From the NCBI GenBank assembly GCA_031290985.1, contig JARLJW010000060.1, forward strand, positions 1-63,872: DNA of 63,872 nt. Direction: 5' to 3'. A model generated the notes under the pieces. The model had not been told where the DNA came from. It saw nothing but the letters and a program-made list of their open reading frames with translations, and did no database searches. Made by a program: the position numbers and the translations under genes. This DNA is from Verrucomicrobiia bacterium (lineage in GTDB: Bacteria > Verrucomicrobiota > Verrucomicrobiia > Limisphaerales > UBA11358). This document shows, piece after piece, positions 56,591 to 63,872 of the stretch (the stretch's first letter is position 1; the number at the start of each line of letters is the position of its first letter).

Positions 56591-59500
56591 TCAATACTGC
56601 AACCGGAAAAACTGCTGCGGCCAGGCCGTGAGGGAATTCGTATAGGGGCTCACGATGCCGGTCAGGTTTTCGTAGGGACCGGAAACATTCGTGGCCCGCT
56701 GCAAAGTATAAGCGCCGCTCCAGCTCAGGACGCCATTCCGGTCAAAGACCAGCCACGGACGGACCATGAGCAACGCCGGCGCGCTGGTCGTGGAGCCGGC
56801 GTAGTTGCTGAACACGGCGGCGTAGTTCCCGATGTTTCCCGGCTGCACATTGGCGATGGCGTAATTGGTCGCCTGGGCGCCGGCGATGGCGGCGCCGTTC
56901 AATTGCCACTGGCAGGTCATCGGCACCAAACTGCTGGCGGTCGCGCCGAACTGGACGTTGTCGCCCTGGTTCACGGTTTGCGGCAGCGGCGCCGCCGTGA
57001 TCTGCGGCGGAGCCACCGGCAGGGCACCCGCCTCCACGGATGCCGGCCCTTCGCCCGCATTGTTGGTGGCGGCCACCACATAATAGAACGTCGTGCCATT
57101 CACCGCAGTATTGTCCTGATAATTGGTCGCACTGACGCCACCGGCCACCACGGCATAGGGACCGCCGCTGACGGTGGAGCGTTTGACATCATACGCCGCC
57201 GCCCCGAGGGTGGCCGGCCACACGAGCGAAACCTGGGCGTTGCCGGGGTTGGCCGTCAGCCAAGCGGGCGCGACCTGCGGCGTCACGGACACATTATCGA
57301 AGACGGCGGTGCTCAAGACATTCGTGTTGTGGCTGCACCCGGCCAGACCGATAAACACATTGGTTCCCATCGCCAAGTTCGTGGACTGCACCTGGACATA
57401 ACTTATGCCATCCCCCGAAACCGCCGCGGTGAAGTTGCTGCCGCTGCGCGTAAGCTTCAACCAATACGGGGCCAACGCCGCCGGGCCGGCCAGGTCGGTG
57501 CTGACGCCGCCGGCCGCTGCCCGGAAATCCATCCGCACCCCGTTGCTCGGAGTCAGCACCGTCGCGACATACACCGCGTTGGTGGCCAGGCTTTCGCGGA
57601 TCATCACGCCGGCCTTGGCCAGCGCATTGGTGGTCGATTGCGATTTAATCCGGGCGATGATCGTGCCGTCGCCGTTGAACGGCTGGTAAACAAAATGAAA
57701 CGCGTCCGCGCTGCCCGCGATGTCCGCGCCGCTGTTATAAACACTGAACTTGCCGCCGCTCGCGGTGTAACCGGCGCCGCCGGACAGGTTGACACTGCCA
57801 ATGTCGCCGTCCAGCCACGGGCTGGGCAGATTGCCGGTGACCGATTGCGGCGTGGCGTTTACCGGGGCGGAAACCGGTCCTTCGCCATAGGAATTGACCG
57901 CCGAAATTTCATAATAATAGGTCGTGCCATTGCCCAGCGGCGCGTCGGTGTAATTCGGCGGACCCACCACGGTCGTGTTCAAGGCATAGGCACCGTTCGT
58001 GTTGATGGCCGTGTAAACCTTGTAGGAGGTTGCCGTCGGCACCGCGTTCCATTGCAACGCGATCTGCGCGTTGCCCGGGACGGCCGCCACGCTCGAGGGC
58101 GCCGGGGGCAGATTATTCACCACATGCCAGACGACCTGGTTGACGGAATCCCAAGACAAGTAGCCCAGCGTAAAATCCTGCCGGATGCCGCCACCGCTCA
58201 CAAAGGCGTTGTCGATGGGCGGACCGAAATTGGTCGCCCCGTTGTTCGTGGTGAAATAACCCCAGAAGCCATAGAGGTCGTTCAGCTCAAAGGTGCCGTT
58301 GGTCGAGGACAGCAAGGTCAGCCGGACATGCGAGCCGCCGTAATAATCCTGGGCGTAGCCGTTCAGAAAATTGGTCACCCACACGCCGCGGCCGTTGTCA
58401 TACGGACTGCCCAAGATGGACTGGCCCAGACGGGAATAATAGGCCTGGATGCCCGCGTTGGTGCTGCTGCTGTTGGCCAACATCCCCTCGTACCGCTCGG
58501 CGTGTTGAAAATCTGGGTAGGACAGTTTCGCATTTCCCGCCGCATCCAGCACGCCGTACCACAACGCGCCGGCCGTATTATCCTGCCAACTGAACCAGAT
58601 CACGGTCTGCACATAAGGCGTGGCCCGGATGGCGTTGAACGCCGTGACCAAGTTCGTGTCCTGCACGACCGTCGACACCCCGTTGCTGTTGATGTTGTTG
58701 GTGGTCTGCCACCCGAACTCGGTGATGAAGGTCTTCTTCGGGCTGCTGGTGCCCTCATATTTCGTGAGCGCCTGATGCACCCAGTCCTCGTACTGCCGGA
58801 ACGTGTTCGAACTCACCACCCCGCCCTGCGTGATGTAGACATGCTGCCCGATGCCATCCAGCGGATACGCATTATAGGCGGATTTGGTATGGGCAAACGA
58901 ACCGCCCTTGACCAGGTTCGTCCCGGTGTTGTAAGTGTCATCGAGATATTGTCCGCCCGCCGAGCTGTAGCTCGTGCCGAACGCGCTCAGGCCAAAGAGC
59001 CCGCCCGAGAACAGCGTCACATCATTGAGATGATACGTCTGGTGAACCGCCTCCCAACTGCGCGTGAGCAACCAGCCAAAGTTGGACGGATACACAAAGG
59101 TGGCGCCGGTGTAGACGCCGCTCGAGGGATTAACCGTCCAGCAGTTCGGCTCGTTCCATAATTCGAAGAGCTTCACCCGGTCGTGGAAATGCTGGACCAG
59201 CGGCACCACCGCATTGGTGGCGTAGTTTTCGACATAGGCATTGTCGCCGTTGAAGCCTGGATTGTTCTCTGAATTGTTCGCGCACCAGTCGCTCTGGCTG
59301 CCGGGCCAGGAGCCGCCGTCAATCAGCATCAGCACTTGGAGACCCGCATTGTGCGCGTTGTTCACCACGATGTCGTAGTAGCCGAGCATCGTGGCGTCCC
59401 AGTTGGTGTGCCCCTTCACGAGGGCCATTTCCACGCGCACCCAGCCCACTTCGCCCTGGGACAACTGGTTGGCCATCGTGCTGGTGAAATTGATGTGCCC

Positions 59501-59614
59501 CGTGGTGTGATCCACCGTCCAGCCCACGTCCGTCCCGTGCGGGCCGGCCGCCCGCGCCAGCACCGCCAGGCTGAAAAGCAGCCAGCAGCTCAGGGCTCGA
59601 TGCGTGGGCGTCAT
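56591..59614 (-). CDS. Secreted modular clan GH-A glycosidase with FN3-like and Ig-like domains
   Basis: The 1,007-residue protein has a signal peptide (ending LARAAGP). A TIM-barrel glycosidase domain follows, with acid/base E155 in LFELWNEPNCW, H258 (IGQHVYI) and nucleophile E299 in KTFITEFGWQTT, the clan GH-A pattern. FN3-like repeats (SSVAAVPGNAQIALQW, LTANPGNAQVSLVWPA), a lectin-like beta-sandwich (about 610-790) and an Ig-like part (ITAAPLPQTVNQGDN) come next. The end YTLQRATNVSGPYENL to QQFFRLQY is the window's shared C-terminal module. It probably attacks a polysaccharide outside the cell; the exact family is uncertain. Confidence 0.82.
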   Translation of the reverse strand: MTPTHRALSCWLLFSLAVLARAAGPHGTDVGWTVDHTTGHINFTSTMANQLSQGEVGWVRVEMALVKGHTNWDATMLGYYDIVVNNAHNAGLQVLMLIDGGSWPGSQSDWCANNSENNPGFNGDNAYVENYATNAVVPLVQHFHDRVKLFELWNEPNCWTVNPSSGVYTGATFVYPSNFGWLLTRSWEAVHQTYHLNDVTLFSGGLFGLSAFGTSYSSAGGQYLDDTYNTGTNLVKGGSFAHTKSAYNAYPLDGIGQHVYITQGGVVSSNTFRQYEDWVHQALTKYEGTSSPKKTFITEFGWQTTNNINSNGVSTVVQDTNLVTAFNAIRATPYVQTVIWFSWQDNTAGALWYGVLDAAGNAKLSYPDFQHAERYEGMLANSSSTNAGIQAYYSRLGQSILGSPYDNGRGVWVTNFLNGYAQDYYGGSHVRLTLLSSTNGTFELNDLYGFWGYFTTNNGATNFGPPIDNAFVSGGGIRQDFTLGYLSWDSVNQVVWHVVNNLPPAPSSVAAVPGNAQIALQWNAVPTATSYKVYTAINTNGAYALNTTVVGPPNYTDAPLGNGTTYYYEISAVNSYGEGPVSAPVNATPQSVTGNLPSPWLDGDIGSVNLSGGAGYTASGGKFSVYNSGADIAGSADAFHFVYQPFNGDGTIIARIKSQSTTNALAKAGVMIRESLATNAVYVATVLTPSNGVRMDFRAAAGGVSTDLAGPAALAPYWLKLTRSGSNFTAAVSGDGISYVQVQSTNLAMGTNVFIGLAGCSHNTNVLSTAVFDNVSVTPQVAPAWLTANPGNAQVSLVWPATLGAAAYDVKRSTVSGGPYAVVAGGVSATNYQDNTAVNGTTFYYVVAATNNAGEGPASVEAGALPVAPPQITAAPLPQTVNQGDNVQFGATASSLVPMTCQWQLNGAAIAGAQATNYAIANVQPGNIGNYAAVFSNYAGSTTSAPALLMVRPWLVFDRNGVLSWSGAYTLQRATNVSGPYENLTGIVSPYTNSLTAWPQQFFRLQY

Positions 59615-59735
59615 GGTTCAACAGGTAAAGACCGCCGGCACCGCCGGCCAACAGCCGTGACGGCGCCTCGCGGCGCCGTCAGCAGGATACTACATCTGTC
59701 TTTCAAAGGTTTCGGTGGATAATCGTCGCTTCCGT

Positions 59736-62700
59736 TCACGGCGTCGTGATGACATAGAAGCGCTGCGGATAGTTCGTGGCCGTGTTGTCCTTGAAGGTCA
59801 CCGTGCCGCCCGAGAACGTGCCGCTCGTCAGCAGCGTCCAGGTGCTGGTCACCGGCTTGAAGGTCAGGTTGGTCGTCGTCCAGAGCCGGTAATTGCCGGA
59901 GGTGCCGGAGAATTTCAACTGGAAATTCCCGTCACCCAGTTGGAACGGCGCCTGGACAAACTGCGGCGCGGCCGGCGTGCCGCCGACAACTTTCAGCGTT
60001 CCATTCGTCAGGCCGGAGGCGTCCCAGGACAGGCCGCTGCTGAGCGCCGGCAGATTGGTGGTCGAGAAGGTGCCGGCATAAGTCGCGGCATTGAACAGGT
60101 GGAAGGTGTCGCCGGATTGCAGCGTGCCGCTCGCGACGATGTTCAACGTCCCGCCCAGGGTCACGGTGGTGAGGCCCGCGATCGCATCGTTGGTGGCGCT
60201 CGTCACATGGCTGACCTTCATGATATTGGTTCCCGCCAGGTTCAGCGTGTTGTTCACCGTCAAGGTGCCCACCGCCGTACCCAGCGCGAGCGTGCCGCCG
60301 CCCTGCACCGTCACTGCGCCGCCGATGACGCCATAACCGCCCAGCGTCGCGTTGGTCGCCACGGTCACCGTGTTCGCGCCCAAGGCGCCGTTCACCTGCA
60401 CCGTGCCGCCATTGACGGCCGTGGTGCCGGAATAAGTGTTGGCCCCGCCCAGGGTCAGCGTGCCGCCGCCCGTATGCGTCAGGTTGCCGGTGCCGGAGAT
60501 GAGCGAATTGTTCGTGATGCTGTCCGAGTGATTATACGCCAGCGTGCCGTTGTTGGTGACGGCTCCGGAGCCGAGGCTGCCGCACGTCGTGCCGCTGCCG
60601 AGCTGCAGCGTACCGCCGGTGTTCAGCGTGCCGCCGGTGTAATTATTCGTCGGGCAGGTCAGGATGACCGTGCAGACGGCATGAGAACCTTTCTTCAACG
60701 TGCCGGGGCCGGTGATCGGGCCGGAGATGGTGAAACCGTTGGGGCCGCTAAATACACCCACCGTGGCGGCGCTCACCAGGTTGATGGTGCCGCCGAAATT
60801 AACCACCGTCCCCGCGTCATTCGCCTCCAAGGCGCCGGCGAAGCTGGGGCCGGGGCCATCGCCATTCAAATCAATATTATTGGTGATCGTTCCGTAATTG
60901 CCACCGCCGCCGACCGCGAGGTCCGCACCGGAGGTGACGACCGCCTTGCCCGTGCCGAGCGCATGGGCGCTGCGGATCTGCAACTCGCCCTGGGTGATGA
61001 ACGTGTTGCCGGAGTATGTGTTATTGGCATTGGTGAGCACCCCCGACACGATGTCGCCCAGGATGATCTGCACCCCGCCGGTCTTCGTCAGGCTGCCGGG
61101 GCCGGAAATGGTGTTCGGAATGAAAAACACCCCGTTCGTCGAAAGGATCGTGCCGCCATTGGCACCCAGCGTCCAGAAACGATTAAACTGGCTGGCCGTC
61201 GGCCGCGCCCCGCCGAATTCAAACGTGCCGCCGTTGAGCGTGATGTTGGTGCCCGCGCCCAAGGTGGACGCGCTGCCATTGAGGGCCACGCTGGCCACGA
61301 TCAAAGTGCCGCCATTGACCATCACGGGCCCGGTGAAATTATGTCCCGTGGTGGTGATCGCCAAGGTGCCCGAACCGGCTTTCGTCAGCCCGGTGAAACC
61401 GGAAATCTTGCCGGAACCGGCCAGGGTGTAATTCTGCGTCGAATTGGTGAACAGCACCGCACCCGGCTGCGCGGTCACCCCGAGGGTCACCGTGGTGTTC
61501 GCACTGGTGTCATCGAACGAAACACTGTCGCCGTTGTAAAACTTCTGGCTGCCGTTGTTCCAGTTGACAGTGTTGGTGATGTCCCACAAGCCGCCGCTGC
61601 TCGCGCCCGACCACACCAGATTCGTCGGCCCGCCCGCGACATTCAGGCGGAGCTGGTTGACGCCATTGTCATTCAGCGTATACGTGTAACGCGTGCCCGG
61701 GGATGCAACGGCATTGAACAAGCTGGACTCGCTGCCGTAGTTCACCAGCACATACGAACCGGGGCTCGTGAGCACACCCACCGGGTTGATCTGGATGTTG
61801 GCCGCCTGGGGATCGAGGTTGCCCATCACATTGAGCAGGCTGTTCGTGCCGCCGCCGGGCGTGGTGGCGGCGCCGAGGTTGAAGTACAACGTCGAATTTG
61901 CATTCAGCGTAAGATTATTCGAGAACGTCAGCGTGCCTGGCACGTTGTTGGCCCCGCCTTGGATGGTGGCCGGACCGGTGCAGCCGATGCTCCCGTTGAT
62001 CGCCCCGCTGCCCATGAGCGTCTGGTTAATGCTGCCGGCGCTCAAATTGAAAGTCCCGGGCTGGGAGACATCAAAGGTCGCATTGCTGAACACATTGATG
62101 CTATAGGTGTTTTGCATGGTGGCACTCGGACCGAGCGCCAGCGTGCCGGCCTCCACCGTCGTGACGTTGGTCTGGTTGTTGTTGCTGTAAAAAGTCCAGG
62201 TGCCCGCATCCACCTTGCGCACGGCGATGCCCGCGCCGGTGATCGAGCTGTAGACCAGCCCGTTGCCCGGGCCGCCAAACTGGAAGGGCCGGGCCGTCGT
62301 GCTGAGCCCGATGGGCCCGTTCAAGGTCAGCGTGCCCGCATTCACCACCATGTAGGCCTGGCCGCCGCCGCTGAATTCAAACATGTTGCCGTTGATGGTA
62401 TTGTCGCCGGCCTCGTTGATGATCGTGCCCTTGTCATCGCTCACGGTGAATTGCAGCGCGGTGGGCAGGCTGATGTTGCCGTTCGTGCCGTTCAAATGCA
62501 GGCCCGCGCCGACATTGTTATTGGCGATATAAATCGTCTTCGGGCTGGTGCCCAGCGCGGCGCTGTTGTTGATCCACACCGCCCCGCCATTGTTCGTGAA
62601 ATTGCCGGTGAACGTGTTTGCCCCGCTCAAGTTCAGCGTGCCCAGGCCATCCTTGTACAGCCCGTAGCTGCCGGACACCACGCCCGAAACCGTCAACGCC

Positions 62701-63098
62701 TGGTTCGACGCCACCACCCAGGATTGGCCGCCGCCCAGGGCCACATTCGCGGAAATCGCCAGCGGCTGGGTGGCGTTCGCCAGATTGATCCCCACGCCGG
62801 TGCCGGCCAGCAAGGTCAGCGTGTTCACATCCGAGTTGATGGAGACCGGCGCGGGCGGGTTGCTTACGATGATGTTGCCGACCGTGAAATCGGCCCCCAG
62901 CCAGTTGCTCAGGCTGGACGTGGAAAGATTGTTGTAGAACACCCAGTCGCCCGAAGTGGGCAGCGCGTTGCCGCTCCAGTTGGCCGGGGTGGTCCAGTTA
63001 TTATCCGTGCCCCCCAGCCAGGTCTGATCCGCCAAGGCGGGCCGGCTCAAAGTCACAAGGGCAACGATGACGAGGAGGTATTTTAATAGGTTCTTCAT
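59736..63098 (-). CDS. Giant PATR (autotransporter-associated beta-strand repeat) protein
   Basis: The 1,120-residue protein has a signal peptide (MKNLLKYLLVIVALVTLSRP) and many short beta-strand repeats of the type LTLGGANTYSGTTAVNGGT and LTKAGSGTLAITTTGHNFTG, that is, the GGTL..., NTYSG and G-x-G units of PATR proteins. The C-terminal 70 residues (YRLWTTTNLTFKPVTSTWTL to NYPQRFYVITTP) resemble the module found in three other exported proteins here. It lacks an autotransporter barrel, so secretion must use another route. Likely a surface or secreted fibre. Function unknown. Confidence 0.84.
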   Translation of the reverse strand: MKNLLKYLLVIVALVTLSRPALADQTWLGGTDNNWTTPANWSGNALPTSGDWVFYNNLSTSSLSNWLGADFTVGNIIVSNPPAPVSINSDVNTLTLLAGTGVGINLANATQPLAISANVALGGGQSWVVASNQALTVSGVVSGSYGLYKDGLGTLNLSGANTFTGNFTNNGGAVWINNSAALGTSPKTIYIANNNVGAGLHLNGTNGNISLPTALQFTVSDDKGTIINEAGDNTINGNMFEFSGGGQAYMVVNAGTLTLNGPIGLSTTARPFQFGGPGNGLVYSSITGAGIAVRKVDAGTWTFYSNNNQTNVTTVEAGTLALGPSATMQNTYSINVFSNATFDVSQPGTFNLSAGSINQTLMGSGAINGSIGCTGPATIQGGANNVPGTLTFSNNLTLNANSTLYFNLGAATTPGGGTNSLLNVMGNLDPQAANIQINPVGVLTSPGSYVLVNYGSESSLFNAVASPGTRYTYTLNDNGVNQLRLNVAGGPTNLVWSGASSGGLWDITNTVNWNNGSQKFYNGDSVSFDDTSANTTVTLGVTAQPGAVLFTNSTQNYTLAGSGKISGFTGLTKAGSGTLAITTTGHNFTGPVMVNGGTLIVASVALNGSASTLGAGTNITLNGGTFEFGGARPTASQFNRFWTLGANGGTILSTNGVFFIPNTISGPGSLTKTGGVQIILGDIVSGVLTNANNTYSGNTFITQGELQIRSAHALGTGKAVVTSGADLAVGGGGNYGTITNNIDLNGDGPGPSFAGALEANDAGTVVNFGGTINLVSAATVGVFSGPNGFTISGPITGPGTLKKGSHAVCTVILTCPTNNYTGGTLNTGGTLQLGSGTTCGSLGSGAVTNNGTLAYNHSDSITNNSLISGTGNLTHTGGGTLTLGGANTYSGTTAVNGGTVQVNGALGANTVTVATNATLGGYGVIGGAVTVQGGGTLALGTAVGTLTVNNTLNLAGTNIMKVSHVTSATNDAIAGLTTVTLGGTLNIVASGTLQSGDTFHLFNAATYAGTFSTTNLPALSSGLSWDASGLTNGTLKVVGGTPAAPQFVQAPFQLGDGNFQLKFSGTSGNYRLWTTTNLTFKPVTSTWTLLTSGTFSGGTVTFKDNTATNYPQRFYVITTP

Positions 63099-63431
63099 AA
63101 GAAGGGTTTTATGGGATTTTTACGATACAGGAAATTTCTCGCGAATGGGGGGAATCAACACTCAAACGCGCGCTCTCAAGTGCTCATTAGGCATGGCCAT
63201 CTGGACAATCGGGGTTGCAATAAGACAACCTTCCCACAAAACCCCCGGTCGCGAAACCGTACTTTTGTATGGGCCGCGAGGTAACCCGAAAACCACGGTT
63301 GGGGAGCACGCCCGCCCCGGGCGTCGCCGACCGCGCCCTTGCGGCCGGCCTTGGTAGCCGACTGCCACCTGTAACTGAATTTTCATATAATCCGCGCATA
63401 CCATCGCACCGGTGCCCGGTTTTTCCTCGCC
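63099..63431. other. Intergenic region, no gene seen
   Basis: These 333 bases upstream of the PATR gene have no supported gene. The minus-strand promoter of the PATR gene should lie close to 63099-63180, but I see no convincing hexamers. The CACTCGTCACTTGTC string near its end opens the right-edge repeat. Confidence 0.5.
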
Positions 63432-63613
63432 ACTCGTCACTTGTCACCCGCCACACGCGAGGTTTAACTTTGTTTAATTTGGTTTAATTTTTGGGTTTTC
63501 ATTGGCCTTTTCACAGATTTTCCATCGCCCAAAACGGACTCTTCTCTCACCGGTCGCACCCGCGAACGCGCCAGCGTATTTTGGACTGCGGTGGCAGAGC
63601 GCAGCGGCGACAC
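63432..63613 (+). repeat. Direct repeat unit, copy 1
   Basis: A 182-base sequence is repeated 259 bases downstream with about six mismatches, all within the first 65 bases. It includes TTTAATTTGGTTTAATTTTT, an ACTCGTCACTTG-type opening and a GC-rich end with a GCGGTG...CACCGC inverted pair. The second copy is cut by the window edge. No gene is seen in it. Confidence 0.9.
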
Positions 63614-63690
63614 CGCTTTCGCCTGCCACCAAAGCAGCCTTGCCTCAAAAACAATGCCGCCAACACTCGGACGATTTTGCAGGTGCCATT

Positions 63691-63872
63691 ACTCGTCACT
63701 TGGCACCCGCCACATGCGAGATTTAACTTGCTTTAATTTGGTTTAATTTTTGCGTTTTCATTGGCCTTTTCACAGATTTTCCATCGCCCAAAACGGACTC
63801 TTCTCTCACCGGTCGCACCCGCGAACGCGCCAGCGTATTTTGGACTGCGGTGGCAGAGCGCAGCGGCGACAC
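63691..63872 (+). repeat. Direct repeat unit, copy 2 (truncated by window edge)
   Basis: This copy begins 259 bases after the first and is identical from about base 65 onward. The spacer between them (63614-63690) is distinct. The copy continues past the window, so the true unit length and copy number are unknown. It could be a tandem array or two copies of a dispersed element. Confidence 0.9.

Noticed and set aside
56903..59161. 752-residue plus-strand open frame opposite the modular glycosidase
   Set aside because: Arg- and His-rich translation without domains, antisense to a gene with a signal peptide and two catalytic Glu motifs.
59715..63086. 1,123-residue plus-strand open frame opposite the PATR gene
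   Set aside because: Its translation is a run of Arg, Ala, Gly and His without any domain, typical of the antisense of a GC-rich repeat gene. The minus-strand protein has a signal peptide and regular repeats.

Overview
The window is high-GC bacterial chromosome. It most resembles a Verrucomicrobiota genome, probably the Pedosphaerales/Limisphaerales side; this is inference from content, as there is no rRNA. Supporting signs are a PATR-type (autotransporter-associated beta-strand repeat) giant protein, large exported beta-propeller proteins sharing one C-terminal module, a secreted clan GH-A glycosidase with FN3-like modules, a sulfotransferase/APS-kinase pair, several ECF sigma/anti-sigma pairs, and many palindromic intergenic repeats. 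I found no tRNA, rRNA, CRISPR array, phage module or transposase gene.

Layout. 0.1-4.9 kb (minus): a compact operon with the copper ATPase ccoI, a PocR/AraC regulator, ccoS and an outer-membrane barrel, but no oxidase subunits. 4.9-9.6 kb (minus): a secreted five-bladed-propeller glycosidase; an N-degron cluster clpS-DUF2017-aat; a sugar isomerase and an RbsD/FucU-type mutarotase. 9.9-12.9 kb (minus): ECF sigma, RskA-like anti-sigma, DUF535 protein. 13.3-16.9 kb (plus): an exported protein with 14 propeller-type repeats and an exported protein of unknown function. 16.9-23.2 kb: two methyltransferases, a phosphohexomutase, a nucleotide-sugar epimerase, a hypothetical and a DUF4197 protein. 23.4-26.5 kb: a small membrane ORF and an Mla-type lipid transporter (mlaE, mlaF-like, mlaD) whose ATPase has lost several catalytic motifs.

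26.7-37.4 kb (plus): the most unusual locus. An ECF sigma factor and membrane anti-sigma are followed within 19 bases by four exported proteins. Three carry CsgG-like domains; two of those are giants of about 1,260-1,300 residues, with the CsgG-like part fused to helical and propeller-like regions, and one ends in EF-hands. I propose this as an undescribed envelope system.

37.5-51.7 kb: ligA with two insertions, a ThuA-like exported protein, a zincin, AMP nucleosidase, bifunctional Nnr, a PhoB/PhoR-type pair with a Pho-box-like promoter and an inverted-repeat element between the two genes, ispF, a sulfotransferase overlapping cysC, and a GH105-type lipoprotein. 51.9-52.6 kb: three tiny membrane-protein genes. 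52.8-56.6 kb: csoR-mgtA (minus) with a CsoR-like operator, divergent from an orphan NarL-type regulator. 56.6-63.1 kb (minus): the modular glycosidase and the PATR giant. The right edge holds a 259-base-period direct repeat that runs off the window.

Together the genes describe a Gram-negative cell with a large investment in exported surface and polysaccharide-active proteins, cell-envelope lipid transport, phosphate and metal sensing, and microaerobic respiration.
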